A stretch of 64,000 nt of DNA from Alnus glutinosa (lineage: Eukaryota; Streptophyta; Magnoliopsida; Fagales; Betulaceae), in assembly GCF_958979055.1 (NCBI RefSeq), contig NC_084894.1, forward strand, positions 27,227,616 through 27,291,615, given 5' to 3'. The position numbers and the translations under genes were made by a program. The number at the start of each line of letters is the position of its first letter. Positions within the stretch are counted from its first letter, which is position 1. Shown here piece by piece: positions 37,201 to 49,704 of the stretch. The notes under the pieces are model-generated. The model had not been told where the DNA came from and made no database searches. It was given only the letters and a program-made list of their open reading frames with translations.

Positions 37201-40200
37201 GTTATTTAATAATAAAACATTTCTTTTCATTAAATATCAAGGGCCAAGATTAAAATTCAGTATAAACCCATTTAATGCCTGTAGATGGCCTAACCATTGA
37301 TATTAAAAAACATGTGATGTCATGTTATTAAATAACAAGACGCAAGCTAAACTCTAAAACTTATTCTTATATCTTTCATTATGTATAAATTATAAAGTTT
37401 TTCTTTAAATTAAGTTGAATTATTTCTTGAAATTCAAAAATAATTTGAAACACGAGTAAAATGCATATGAGAATTTTCATATACTATTTTAACCATACTA
37501 AAAATATACTTAAAATTACCTTTAAAAATTAATAAACTGAATTGAATAAATTTATTTTAACCTTATTTAAAGAATAATTTTATAAAAAAGAGAGAATATA
37601 ATAGCTAGAGTCTCTTCGCTTGCCTTTTAGGTGTGTTTGTTTTGAATATTATTCTGAATAATATTCTATTTTTTTTTAAAAAAAAATAAATTATATTTTA
37701 TTTAATTTTTTTAAAATTTTTAAAATTTTATTTCATAAAATCAAACTCCGTAATTCCCATGCTAGATTCAAATAATATTTAAATACCCTAACGGACCTTA
37801 GCCATTCTCCAATTTCCAACGCAAAGCCGCAACTGCAAGAAGCTCTGATTCCCTAATTTCAACGAGAAAAAGAAAGTAAGGAACAAAGGTTGCTGTGAGG
37901 TTTGCATGTCAGCCGCAAAAGATGGAACGGGTTAGGTTCATGCATGTTGGACTGTCGGCCGTCGATATATGTTCGCTGTTTTGTCTCGGTATCCGACGAC
38001 ATACGTAGGCACCACCAGAACGGGGTGTCAGACTTTCCGTTTCTTTTAAAAAACTAAAAAAAATCCTCGTATTTGCGAAACCCACAAACGGAGGAAAAAT
38101 ATATGTTTTATGACAATCATACCCTTTTCCCCGCACCGAAGTTTCTCATTTTTAATTCTTCTCTCATCTTTTATTTTCTAGGTAATTAATCAAATGCATC
38201 GTAATTATATTATCCTTAATCATGGTATTATTTTCTAACGCCGAACTATCCAACTAAAAAGAGTCCCAAACATGAGATTGGAGTTCTATATTTTTAAACA
38301 AAAAAGATAGATGATAGTTTATATTTGCCTTAATTCTTCTTGAATTTATATTTTTCTTTTAATTGACTTAGTGTCGTTTTGATTTAATAGTTCCAAAACG
38401 TGCAATTTGAGAAAATAACAATTTTAAAACTCAATTAAAAAAAATATAACTTTTAAAAACATAATTAAGCATTTGATAATATCTGTAAAAAACGGTTATT
38501 TATGTATTTAAAATCGTTATTCGACCTCTAAAATTTGCGCAATAACATTTTTTTTTAATTTTTCAAACAAACTCTTAAACGAAACACTTTTCATGATTTT
38601 ATTTAAAAACGTTCCACCACGTATATTTATCTAATTATAGCGAGTTTACTCTCATTTTCAAATTATTTTTAGGGAAAGAAAATAAGGAAAAGTACACCTT
38701 TTGAACCTTTTTTTCTTTTTTTAAGGTGTACGTATTTCTTCTTTTATAGTTTTTTTTTTTCCAATGAAGTTTACGTGGACAAACCCTTCTCTCTTTTCCC
38801 TTTCTTACGCCGCCGCGTAAGAAAATGTTCTAACTTATCCCTTAAGGCTTAAAGAAACCTTTACACCCCCACTTCCTTAAGTTGTGAATTGTAATTATCC
38901 GTCAGCGTCCACACGAAGACAAAAGTGCACATCCACAAAAATTAGAGACAGATGGGCCATGACAAGTCACACCAAAGAATCAAGAAACTTCCCCATCGGT
39001 GACCATCTTCATCTTATTTTCATGCAAATTCACAAGTACCACACAATCCTTTCCTTCTACTTTTATTTGTGTTCTAATCTCCAACATGCCACGAGTTCCT
39101 GCTGTCCCAAATTCTCCATATTCCAAATTCAATATGAAGTGTAACTCTAATAAGAATAGAGGAAAAGAGCTGTCATGACTAATTTAAAAATTGATAGCAT
39201 ATGATATACTAGATGCTAGATATCCACTTGGCCAATTTAGGTCGATAATGCAGGTTCGAGAGCTACAATTTGGGCCAAGCTGATCAATTCAAAATTAAAG
39301 GTCCCAATCGAACCACAAAGGTTAAAATGTCAGCGTAATAGTTATTTAAAAAATATTGGAAATGTGTCATATAGAATAACTACTTCCAGTTTTATCTTAA
39401 TTGCAAGCGAATGTGAAATTCGACGCAAAATCAGATTATGGCCATAACTTGTTAGTAAGTCATAATTCGAAGCTATGATTGGACATGTTCATACCCTATT
39501 AGCGGATACCATTTAGTCAAGGCATTACTCGATCATTAATAGACGCCCACGTAAAGATAGGACATGCAATCATTTCAATAAGTGTTTGTTGGCTGATCCC
39601 GACGGGCAGTTAACTATATCATCACCATTAAACATGTGATTAAAAGAATTAAAAACTCAAGATATAAGTATATTTGACCCTAGTAATTGGACTGGGTTGG
39701 TGAGAAACTATCAAGTATCAAGTGTCCCAAGCCCATAATGGTAATTAAATTTAGGGACACCCTGACCTTTTTTTTTTGAAAGGACACCCTGACCTTTAAG
39801 AACAATGAGAAGAGATACGGATGGATACAGAGGGGATGTCAGCCGTCAGGCAAGCAATTTCCAAAACATACGGTAATTAATATTAAAATCAAATTAAACA
39901 ACGAAAACATTAAAAATATGTAATGGAGGCTGGTCGTGCACGTCAACGCACTTCGACTACTCCCAATAAACTCTCACTGCAAACGCCACGGACAAGCATC
40001 GTGGGAATCCAGACATCTCGGCATCCATATCCAATTCCCTTACCAGAATCTCTAGTTTCTCTTTCCCGGCAGCGTGGACCTACAGTTTTCTGCCACGTCA
40101 TCGACCCACCATTTAGTTCCAACGCCAGTCTCAACCAAACTCTGTCTGGCCCCCCCTGAACCCATGTGGCGCGCTCTTTTCGCTGCTCCTTCCCGCGCCC

Positions 40201-40800
40201 GATTTGGCACCTCTACATTTTTATTTATTTATTTATTATTTTCCCATGATCCATTGCCCCACGCCTCACTTCCAAAGAAGTACACCACATCATCACAGCC
40301 GTCCAACGCATACATATTTGAGATCGCAATCTTAAGAAACCAACATGTCAGGAGTACTTTCGTTGTCAGCCGTTCAAGGAACACCTGTCAAGTGATTATA
40401 ATCTTCTTACAAATGATCACATTTTACAAATTAGCGTATGAAAAATTAGGAAAATCCTAATTCTTGATAAATACGATTCCGTACCTTGAACATAACCAAA
40501 TAAAAAAGTAAGAAAGAGATCGAAAGAGATCTGAAGGACAGGATTCTTTGTATTTACTGCTACCAAGAATGCCTCCGCGATCTATAGAATAGCACTTTCC
40601 TAATTAAACCACACCTACACAACTCAACAAAATTGCTTTCTTCCACGAACCATCCACCTGATTCCTAATCCACAACTATTATTTGCACCACAACAACGTG
40701 TCAAAATTTCCGAACCATGACCCATGATTTCATCCAATCAACCGTCCAGATGAGCCCTTCATTATGATGGATAAGGATAAAACTCCAGTATCCCCCCACC
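34232..40800. other. intergenic region between PP2C and MAPKKK
   Basis: The first few hundred bases are PP2C 3' UTR. The rest is AT-rich, with a worn MITE cluster near 36068-36495 and diverged copies of the CGTTTGG-type repeat (for example near 37628 and 38370-38610). More GC-rich patches at 37800-38130 and 39920-40220 carry only short open frames without a recognised domain. Confidence 0.55.
36068..36495. mobile_element. AT-rich MITE interrupted by a smaller MITE
   Basis: The outer ends read AAAGGTTCGTTTGGG and, on the reverse strand, TTAGGGTGCGTTTGGC, typical of common plant hAT-like MITEs. Inside it, 36312-36477 (166 bp) begins TAGGGACGGAACTAG and ends CTTAGTTCCGTTC. This inner element is flanked by an 11-base direct repeat ATGCCAAACGC (36301-36311, 36478-36488), so it inserted later. 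Confidence 0.6.
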
Positions 40801-40816
40801 CCCACCACTCTCTTTT

Positions 40817-40960
40817 ACGTCAACCCTGACCAGTTCCAGCCCCAGAACCATCCATGACGTCACCAAACCGTTCTCCCAATTATCTACTTGTAAATTCCAC
40901 GTCACACCCGAAAATATTTGTTTAATATTTTTGGTCTTTATTATGTGTGTATATATATAT
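40817..40960 (+). promoter_or_regulatory. promoter of the MAPKKK gene: three ACGTCA sites and a TATA box
   Basis: ACGTCA at 40817-40822, the full palindrome TGACGTCA at 40855-40862, and ACGTCA at 40899-40904 are bZIP-type cores. A TATATATATA run near 40950-40960 is a good TATA box, placing the start near 40985 and giving a ~50-nt leader. MAPKKK17/18 genes are known to be ABA-induced, which suits bZIP control. Binding is inferred. Confidence 0.5.
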
Positions 40961-41039
40961 AGAGAGACGAGCTTGGAAAGACACGTAAACGAACAGTTTC
41001 TTTTTTTTTTTTTGCTCTAACGAACAGCTTCACTCAGAC

Positions 41040-42500
41040 ATGGTTTGCTGGGTTAGAGGGAAGTGCATAGGGAAGGGCTCGTTCGGTACCGTGACGCTCG
41101 GAGTGAACGTATCGGACGGTGCCGTTTTTGCTGTGAAGTCCGTTGATCGGAACTCGGGTCTGCCCGGTCACGTGGAGGCGCTGGAGAACGAGATTCGGAT
41201 CCTCCGCTCGCTCTCCTCGCCTTACGTGGTGGGGTTCCTCGGCGAAGACGTGACTTACGAGCCCCCCACGACGTCGTTCCGGAACCTCCACTTGGAGTAC
41301 TTGGCAGGTGGCACCGCGGCAAAACCGTGCGTCCCTGACGTGGACGAGAGGATTGTGCGGTCGTACACCTGGTGTGTCGTCTCGGCGTTGAAGTACGTAC
41401 ACTCCAGAGGCATTGTCCACTGCGACGTCAAGGGAAGGAACATTCTGGTGGGGCCGAGTTTAAACTCGGCCAAACTCGCCGATTTCGGGTCGGCGATTGA
41501 GAGCACTAGGGAAACGAGAAGGGCTCCGATTGTGCCACGCGGGAGTCCTTTGTGGATGGCACCGGAGGTAATTAGGCGGGAATCTCAGGGGCCAGAGTCC
41601 GACGTGTGGTCGTTAGGCTGCACGGTCATCGAGATGGTCACCGGAAAGCCGGCGTGGGAAGACCACGGAGCCGATACGCTGAGTCGAATCGGGTTCTCGG
41701 ATGAGCTGCCCGTGTTTCCGGCCCGGTTGTCGGAACTCGGCCGAGATTTTCTCGAGAAGTGCCTCATGAGAGACCCGAAAAAGCGGTGGAGCTGCGATCA
41801 GCTGCTACAGCATCCATTTTTGTCGGCAGCGGGGTTTCCCAACTCGGTCGTCTACTCGTCGCCGCGCTGCGTGCTCGACTGGGCTAACTTGGAGTTTGAG
41901 GAATACGAGAGCGAAGAGAATGGGCCTGGGCCGAGCCCGAATTCTGATTCCAATTCTCAAAGTTACGAAACTTCGGCGAGGGACAGGATCGGTAAATTGG
42001 CGACAACGGCGGGGGAAAATTGGGAATCGGATGGTTGGGTGGCGGTGAGGGCCTTGGCATGTGACACGGTGGCAGTGGGTGGGAGGTATAGTGGGGACGA
42101 AGGGGAGGGGACAAGTCCGGAATATCCGAAGTTGACGAGGACAGAGGAGGAAACAACGGGGACAAGTGAGAGGACATGTTTGGAATATTCGAATTCTGGT
42201 GGCGGGCTTTTACTGGGTAGGCTGACCAATGACAGTAATAATAATCCCCAGTGCGACTTTGGGTTTGGGTGTGCTTGCAGAGCTGGCTCGCCTTGTCGGT
42301 GTGGGACGCAAAAGGCAGATTTTGCGGTGGGGAGTGTGTTATTCTCATTATTGTTGTTCGAAGCTTACTTGACAGAAATAGTCTTGAATAAATTATTATT
42401 CATATTCTTTCTCTTTTATTCTTGGCCTCATTTTTCTACGCATGTGAACAACTGGCGTCTGTACAGAGTGGTAGATGCTCATAAATATGGTGAGAACTGA
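41040..42500 (+). CDS. MAPKKK17/18: MAP kinase kinase kinase, MAPKKK17/18-like
   Basis: An intronless 486-aa MEKK-class Ser/Thr kinase. In Arabidopsis this group acts upstream of MKK3 in abscisic acid signalling. The kinase domain starts almost at the N-terminus: Gly loop GKGSFGTV (11-18), Lys33 in AVK, catalytic HCDVKGRN (127-134), DFG (148-150), WMAPEV (172-177), ending at about 260. The C-terminal half is acidic and Ser/Gly-rich, then has a Cys cluster (CACRAGSPCRC). It ends with a hydrophobic stretch at about 430-464 that looks like one or two membrane segments. That tail is unusual for the family; it may be real or hide a missed 3' intron. G+C is far higher than in the flanks, as often in single-exon plant kinases. 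Confidence 0.9.
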   Translation: MVCWVRGKCIGKGSFGTVTLGVNVSDGAVFAVKSVDRNSGLPGHVEALENEIRILRSLSSPYVVGFLGEDVTYEPPTTSFRNLHLEYLAGGTAAKPCVPDVDERIVRSYTWCVVSALKYVHSRGIVHCDVKGRNILVGPSLNSAKLADFGSAIESTRETRRAPIVPRGSPLWMAPEVIRRESQGPESDVWSLGCTVIEMVTGKPAWEDHGADTLSRIGFSDELPVFPARLSELGRDFLEKCLMRDPKKRWSCDQLLQHPFLSAAGFPNSVVYSSPRCVLDWANLEFEEYESEENGPGPSPNSDSNSQSYETSARDRIGKLATTAGENWESDGWVAVRALACDTVAVGGRYSGDEGEGTSPEYPKLTRTEEETTGTSERTCLEYSNSGGGLLLGRLTNDSNNNPQCDFGFGCACRAGSPCRCGTQKADFAVGSVLFSLLLFEAYLTEIVLNKLLFIFFLFYSWPHFSTHVNNWRLYRVVDAHKYGEN

Positions 42501-45244
42501 GAAGAGAATCGCATCTAGTTATATATAATTATTGTAGAATGTTTGGATGATCAATTATTGCTCCCATCTGGTTTTAGTCACATCAATGTTCGGACCTCGT
42601 CTCCTGCCTTCCCCCTCTCGCCGGCGGGAAGCAAGGAAAATCATGGTTATGAACAGAGTGTTTTCCATGTGGCGAGTTTTGAGGGGTTCTTGCTCAATGC
42701 TTGCAATGGGTGGGGGAGATAGCCAATGAAGATTCCTTGAATCGAATGACAATAAATTATTAAATTTGATGGATGTCCGCTCAATCCGAAATTAATAATC
42801 ATAAGATTTATCCACACAAGGAAGGGAGAATATATGAAAGTTTTGTAATTATTATAATGAAACCCTTCTTAATTACCACAACTTTCAAATAATATAGAGT
42901 AATTGGGCCTAAATCATGAGTCTCGATTGGGCTATGAAAGCTAATATTCCAATTACTTACATAACGACCGAGAATGCGGTGTGAAAGATAATTTTTCCAC
43001 GATTCTATTCTTACAATTCCATTATTATTGGCGGGAAATCAAGCTATACTCCTAACCTTTTTATAAGCATGTTACATGCAATTCAACACAACGCTTAAAA
43101 ACATTCGCAGCAGTTTAAAAATTCAGTGACACACTTTGCCTGAGTCATACCCCATCAACAAGTAATACCTAGCCAATGACGCACCTCATTAGAGAAAGCA
43201 AATTTGGTCTCGTGGCTGGCCAAGATCGTTCCATATCAAATAGCGATATCTACCATTAAAATTTCAGGTACATTCCCACTAATATTCGCATTACCAACTT
43301 TCTACCTCTCATTTTTCTCTTAACATTCTTCCAAAGTTATCGGTGCGATCAATTGCGTCATCAATGTTGCAAATAATGCCATTCCCAATTTATTGACCTG
43401 GAACATATCAAGAATGACAGTGGCACTTGAGCAACTCAAAATATTGACGGCACTAGCACGTAATGACCATAATAATGATATTCTTGAAAGGATAAAGATA
43501 TAGGAATTAGTAGAAGATATAGTAGGCTGAGTATATATATAAACAAAGATTAATTTCTCCTCTTGTTTCTTTTTGACCACGAAGAATATATATATATATT
43601 CCACGTGAAACATAGGTTGGAAGGACAAACATAAAGTTTAATTAAATTCATCTAGGAAGTTTCGTAGGGTATTGGTTAACGACAATGGGATGATGATGAT
43701 AGATGACAACTCTTTTAAGGTTCCATTTGGGGTTATGGAATATTTTCTTATTCTTTAAAACCATAATAAAAAGCAAAAACCAACTCAAACAAGACAACTT
43801 CTTTTTAAATGAGAAACTTCACTTAACCCTCTGTTACGATTTAATGAAAAATATTAACAAAATGTTGAAATTGAAAAAAAAATTAAAAAATATATGCACT
43901 AATTGAAAATTTTTTAAAATTTATAGGAATAACTGCTGATGTAAAGAAAATTTACGAGAGAATTGAGTGATATTTCTAATTTTTTAAAAATGTGAGATTG
44001 GCTTATAAAATCGTATGGCTAAACACACTCGATCTCCTATGTTGTTCCTCAGCCATGTCTTTGTTTATATGCCATTCTCCTCGTCACACACTAAAAAGTT
44101 CAAATTGTCGTCCATCCATTTTATCAATCATTGCTAAAACAGTTGAAACATAAGAAAATAAGGAGACCGAGGAACCACAATGCCGTTTTGTTGCAGAAAC
44201 AGTGTTGGTTCCCAAAGAAAGACGCAGCTGATTCAGAGTCATCAACCACCATATATCGTTCATATATGCGCCTGCCTTTTCCACCACCGTTTTGCTTTGC
44301 GAAGAAACGACAAGGAAGGTCTTAAATAATAAATATTACTGCCAACGAAAATGCTGCTGGATATCGTGCAAATTTGGATTCTCTTCGGTGGGCCTTCTCG
44401 ATGATAGTTTATCGAGGCGAGCCTGACACGTTGAAGCTTCCTGCGAGGATGATTTCTGCAAATTATCACGAGGAGGGTGTTTTTTTTAATGAGTCTTCTA
44501 ATGGAACTCTCTGTCTTTAATAATGCCACGTTTCGATCGTGTGTTGGAAACAAAAGCAGACTGCAGCTTCCTGCCAAATCAATTCACTTTGCTGTCAATT
44601 TGAGAAAGCTTCGTCCCTGCCAATGACAAATGAGATCGAATATTAATGATTGTGGCGTTCGACCATATTTTGATTTTTTTTATTTTTTTTTGATTTTTTA
44701 TTTTTAGACCCTTAAGAGTTTGCAACTAGAATCCTTGCAGCCAAAAATAAGTATTTGTAAAGGAGAGAATAACTTGGCAAAAGAAAAGAACTTGTTGGAA
44801 TTGATCGACAGGAGACAATTTCGATACTTAAATCAATATAAATCAAAGGAAGTAATCTTAGGAAAAGTGAAAAATAGTATGTAAAGGAAGGAGATGAGAA
44901 ATCATCTTTTTCCTTGATGATTGTTACCCTTTATAACAGATTTTGTCATAATTGTCCGTCACGTATTACGCCATTATAGAAGATTTCCTTGCTGTAAATA
45001 TTTCCTACACTCCACGACCCCTATCTTGCGTATTGACCCATGCCAGGGATCATGGGAACGGTTACTGATGTGGCTTAGGACTTAGGAGGTGATTTAATGT
45101 GGAGTTGTACAATTCTTCTGTTGTTTGTTGGTTGATGAACCGAGTATCAGGTCCACAGGACTACAGGCCCAACAAACTTTATTAAGGAACTTGGGTGTAT
45201 ACTCTTCAAAATGTACAACTATTATATCAATATGACAATACCGA

Positions 45245-45405
45245 AAATGTATGTTCACACTGTATTGAGTTTATCCCATTAAGAGAACCCCGTTGTTTTC
45301 ATACGGGTGGCTGTGCTACTATCGGGTAGCCACACGGCTACCCCTTTCGAAATGATGGGTTTCTCTCTTAATGGGGCAAACTCGATCCAGTGTAAACGTG
45401 CATTT
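45245..45405. mobile_element. foldback MITE, ~161 bp
   Basis: About 48-base imperfect inverted ends: the left arm holds CACTGTATTGAGTTTATCCC then ATTAAGAGAA. The right arm, reverse-complemented, holds CACTGGATCGAGTTTGCCCC then ATTAAGAGAG. A ~65-base loop contains a second small hairpin (GGGTGGCTGTG ... CACACGGCTACCC). No coding capacity. Confidence 0.65.
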
Positions 45406-45965
45406 ATGATACTATGTTTCAAACTTATCTAACAACTCTCCATTAGAGGTTACAAAAGATTGGGTTTACCCTTTACACTATGTTTTTATTGAATTTAATT
45501 ATTGTCTTGAAGTATTACCCATATATGATTTGGCAGGTCTACTAGGGGGATTGAGATCTCCAACACTTGTGAGAGAGTCCAATCAGTCTATATATGATTT
45601 ATCCTTTCAAATAAATTTTGAGTTATTTAATCATTTACTCGAACAAGTAGATTTTATATGAAACTCATACAATTCTTAGGAGATTGTGTGGTAAGTCATC
45701 CTAAGACAAAGGCAAAAGCTCATGAGCTTCAAAATGATGCCCACTTCATAACTTTTTATTTTCAATGTGATTGGGCTATATTTATCCTAATTATCTGTCT
45801 CACACCCCCCAACCAACCGTAATCTCTAAAAGCTGCTAGGAACTTCGTCTCATATAATATAAACATTGAACAAGTGAGAGAAGTTCAATACTTGTCGTTC
45901 AGCGTCTGTAATTTATAGTTATACAATAATTTCTTGAGATGAAAGGATAAGAATCCAACGGTTTG

Positions 45966-47006
45966 TGACACTAAAAGAGAGAGAGAGAGAACAAGCCTGT
46001 GAGTCTGGTTTTCACCAGGAGGGGGTGGCCTTGCGCCTCCTTCCTCCCGGTGATGATTTTTACCTCTGGCTCCTCATGAGCCAAGGCGGTTTTTGTTACC
46101 CCCTGGTTGTTCCAGTGAGGATAGTTTTCTCCCAACCACTAGGGTTGTTGAGCTTTTGTTCCCCCCGGACAGTTCCGGTGGTGGCTGTGATTCTCCTAGC
46201 TTTAGAGCTATGGAGTTTGCTTTCTTGCTTTGTTTTCGTTTTTCTTCCTCTTTTTAGCAGATCGGAAGGCTGGAGCTGGTTTTGCATGTGTTTCCGGTTT
46301 CTGTCAAGCTAGATCTACAACGTTTCGCCGAAAACCTTGCGACACGACTTGCTCTGCTGTGTTCGCCGTCCGCTTATAAAGCCGCCTCCTCAACCACCGG
46401 CGGTGTTTGGGCCTCTACGCGCGGAGCGTGGTCCTCACGTGCCATGGGTGACCTGCGCGTGTGAGAGCCACACTCCTTTTTTCCGGCTAGGTTTTGGGGG
46501 GTTTCGTGTTGGTGGGGTGTCCGACAGCAGCAGGGGAGGTCTGGGGTGGCGCGTGTGCTACACGCGCCGGTGACCGGACGGTTTCTTCCTCCGACAGCTT
46601 CTGGGCTTCTGTGATCTGTGTTTTTTATCATTATGTATATTCTTGTCTATTCACAGTTTACCTTTGTAATGGGCTGTAAATTACTTGGGCATTTTAGGTG
46701 GCTTGTAAGCGACCAGACTCTCTCTTTTTAGTTGGTTTGTGCTTCAGTGTATAGAGAGGACCCTATTGTATGTTCTTGTAATTTTAGTTTGTTGCTTAAG
46801 TAGCTGTTTTAAGTTAGGATTTGTTCCTAGTTTAGTGGTTAGGTATTCTGTATCTCTATTCACTACCTCAGATCTCCGGGCGTGATTTGTAGCTTTTGGA
46901 CTGGATGTTTGCCTTCGGGCTGTTGTATTTGCCTTCGGGCTTGGTTTTAAATTATTAATGAAAGTTCCAATTCTGTTCAAAAAAAGAAAAAAAAAAAGAA
47001 AAAAAA
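45966..47006 (+). mobile_element. non-autonomous LINE-derived retroelement with target-site duplication
   Basis: About 1.04 kb, ending in an A-rich tail (from about 46979) after AATGAAAGTTCCAA. It is flanked by AGAATCCAACGGTTTG (45950-45965) and AGAATCCAAACGGTTTG (47007-47023), a 16-17-bp duplication with one extra A. The interior is GC-rich and has no reverse transcriptase, so it was probably moved by a partner LINE. The family match to 1-393 covers the GGCGCGTGTGCT block and the 3' end. Confidence 0.82.
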
Positions 47007-47159
47007 AGAATCCAAACGGTTTGGATATATATATATATATATATATATATATCTGAAGAGGAGATAACTTTTATTAGATGAGCTAAATGACAAGAGTTAA
47101 AGTTATCTGATAAACTAAGATATAAAAAATGAAATGGATGAAAAGGTAGAAGATGAGTT

Positions 47160-47775
47160 GGAAAATGAAGCTAAGAGATAAAGATGAAATTTTAAGAGTG
47201 TTTTTTTTTAATAGATAAGAGTGTGTTTTGCATTGCATTGAAAAAGTAAAAAACTTTGTGCTTTTAATTTTTAATTCAGGTAAAATGGTGGGTTTTTAAA
47301 AATAAATTATTTTAAAAATTAAATTGTGATTTTTTTAAAGTTTAACTGCGTTTTTAAAAATAATTATTTTTAAATCGCAATCGCAAACCCAAAGAGAAAG
47401 AAGCTAAGAGATAAAGATGAAATTTTAAGAGTATGTTTTGCATGAGTAATTCTTTATGTACATCAAGTGTCCATAAAAAAATGAGTGTGGCTTTTAAAAT
47501 CACAAATTGATCGTGTGATTGATCAAACGATGATTTTGATCAAATAGTGATTTTAAAAACTATCTCATTTTTTTATGGACACTTGATGGATACTTAATGT
47601 ACATGTAGAATTACTGGTTTTGAATTGCATTGAAAATGTAAAAAAAAAAAAAAAAAAGAATTTTTAAATCGCAGATAAAATGATACGTTTTTAAAAACTA
47701 AATTGCGATTTCACTAAAAGTTTAACGGTGTTTTTAAAAATAATTATTTTTAAATTGTAAACCCAAACAGATCCT
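47160..47775. repeat. duplicated AT-rich repeat; second unit split by a foldback MITE
   Basis: GAAGCTAAGAGATAAAGATG starts units near 47168 and 47400, and both continue through TTGCATTGAAAA and AATAATTATTTTTAAAT. The second unit contains a foldback element at 47445-47615. Its arms AGTAATTCTT.ATGTACAT and TCAAGTGTCCATAAAAAAAT recur inverted on the right. Confidence 0.65.
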
Positions 47776-49389
47776 ATAGAAATTACAAGTTTCCTTTGTT
47801 TATTTTATAATTATTTTTAAGAATACTATAACTTTTATTATAAATTATTTATAAATTGACGGGACAATCCACGTGATACATATAATGTCCGAAATGTGGT
47901 AATCCACATAACACCAGAGGTTTCACTCTGCTACTTGCTCTGCACCAACGACGCCAACCACCTCCTCTATGCCTCCTCTGGTTGGGGCACCGGTTTGGAC
48001 TTGGCCACGTGACTTGGCTGTGGGTTTTGGAGACGTGGCCATGGGGTTGAACTTGCGGCACAACCCAAATGAAAGAGCTGTTGGCCTTGGCCCAAAATAG
48101 CAGGTTGACGTGAGGTGGTTATCAAAAATGAGAATGGGCTTGCCAGTTGCCATGCTTGTGCTATGCAATAGGGCAAATAATAATTCTACCTCGAAGCTCA
48201 AATTGCTTGTAATTTTATACTGTACACTAGAACTACCACCGCTTTGACTAATCCTAGGGTTCAGGGCCTTTCAGAGCAACCACAATCATCATGCTGTTAT
48301 GGCAATAAAGGTCGCCCTAACACGACCAGATTCCCTCAAATTTTTTAAACATTTAAGATTTACAATACTTTACATTTAACGGTTCACAATGTGCCAACTG
48401 TTCACATGAAATAAATGTTAAAGTATTTATTGATATTATTTGTTGTTGATAGCATTTATTTCATGTGGGTAGTTAGTACATTGTGAATCGTTAGATGTAA
48501 AGCATGTCTATCATAATCCTCCTAACAGTAGCCTTCGGTAAAGCCTATGTAAAATGCTTTTCAATCAAAGAGTGTCATATAACTAAATGGTGTAACAATA
48601 AAAATCAGCTATTAGATCAACACTTGTAACAAAAAGAAAAATTAAGTGTTGATATAAGACCTGATTTTTATTGCCACATCATCTACTTGTATAACAGTTA
48701 TACATGAATCTACTAAATATAGTTTTTCTTAAAAAAGTAATGCTAAATACTACGAAATATGATATGCTTACAACTTCTATACAACTCTTGTACAACTTCA
48801 ACAATTTTTTTTTTAAAATTAATCATTAGATATATAAGACCCAAATGTGAAAAAAAAACGAATCTAAATGTTAGTTTGCTTATCATATCTCAAATATTAC
48901 CCCATCCCATCACCATTCCATTGAATTGAATCTAAATGGTAAATATTGTACCCTATCATCATTTTATTGGACTGATGTGGAAGTATCCATAAGCACTCGT
49001 TAAGGTCTGATGGATACTGCAACATCAACTTAGTAGGATAAGGTGGGATGTGAATACAATATTTATTATTATTGACAACTTAAGTGTGCAATTCCAAGTG
49101 TAGGTTGTCACGAAGTAGTAAATTATCGGGAGTCCGAGTGTCGAATCACAGGGATTTTGAGAACAAATAACACTAACAAAATAAGATAACCATATAGATA
49201 AAAGTAATAAGAGATAATAATATTGTTAAGATTTGTATTTGATTTTAACTTCTTCTTCGAATGATGACATACGTGTAGAGAAAAGTGATAAGAGATAACG
49301 TAAATACCTAAATATGGTATGATAGTCTACACAATGAGGACATATGTGTCACTAGAGCAAAGAGGCCTAGCCCAAATTGATGAGCTAGT

Positions 49390-49433
49390 GGCCCAAATCC
49401 ATTGCCTCAACTTTGAAACATGGAAAATGGGCC
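49390..49433 (+). promoter_or_regulatory. site II-type elements upstream of clathrin heavy chain
   Basis: GGCCCA at 49390-49395 and TGGGCC at 49428-49433, in opposite orientations, 270-315 bases before the ATG. Such elements are common in promoters of broadly expressed plant genes. No TATA box is obvious. Confidence 0.4.
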
Positions 49434-49704
49434 ATGCTACTTGCCATGCTCGTCTTAAATTTTGTTACAAATACTGCAACAAGCTAAATACTTGCAGTCC
49501 AAGTATTGTACACTTAGAACCAGCCATCGGCAATTCGGTATTGACCAGCTTCACTCTCAAGGTACAACCCCACACAGCACTAATTTCCCAAGGTTGCTTC
49601 AGATCACGCTCGATAGGCCTTCTGCTACACGGTCCTCATCTACTCTCAGATCTGCATCCTCTCTATCTCTCTCGCAGGGTTTGGACCGTCTGACCTCCTC
49701 CGCC

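Larger units (their letters stand above)
42501..49300. other. intergenic region between MAPKKK and clathrin heavy chain
   Basis: No protein gene seen. It holds two foldback elements and a LINE-derived insertion (listed separately), a CT/GC-richer patch at 47930-48180 with short minus-strand frames, and AT-rich spacer. A stretch at 49080-49160 (AGTCCGAGTGTCGAATCACAGGG) resembles a common plant LTR-element fragment but is too short to classify. Confidence 0.5.

Noticed and set aside
39750-39796. GGGACACCCTGACCTTT repeated twice around a T-run
   Set aside because: A 17-base local duplication without further element structure.
39923-40460. Overlapping open frames in a GC-richer patch before the MAPKKK
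   Set aside because: Short, in competing frames and on both strands, with no recognised domain or splice structure.
41034-42348. Several minus-strand open frames opposite the MAPKKK gene
   Set aside because: Shadow frames caused by the high G+C of the kinase coding strand; no domain is recognisable.
47849-48201. Minus-strand Gly/Arg-rich frames
   Set aside because: Faint resemblance to a retroelement nucleic-acid-binding region, but too short and ambiguous to call.
49319-49693. 124-aa open frame before the clathrin gene
   Set aside because: It covers promoter and leader, differs in frame from the clathrin start and shows no family features.
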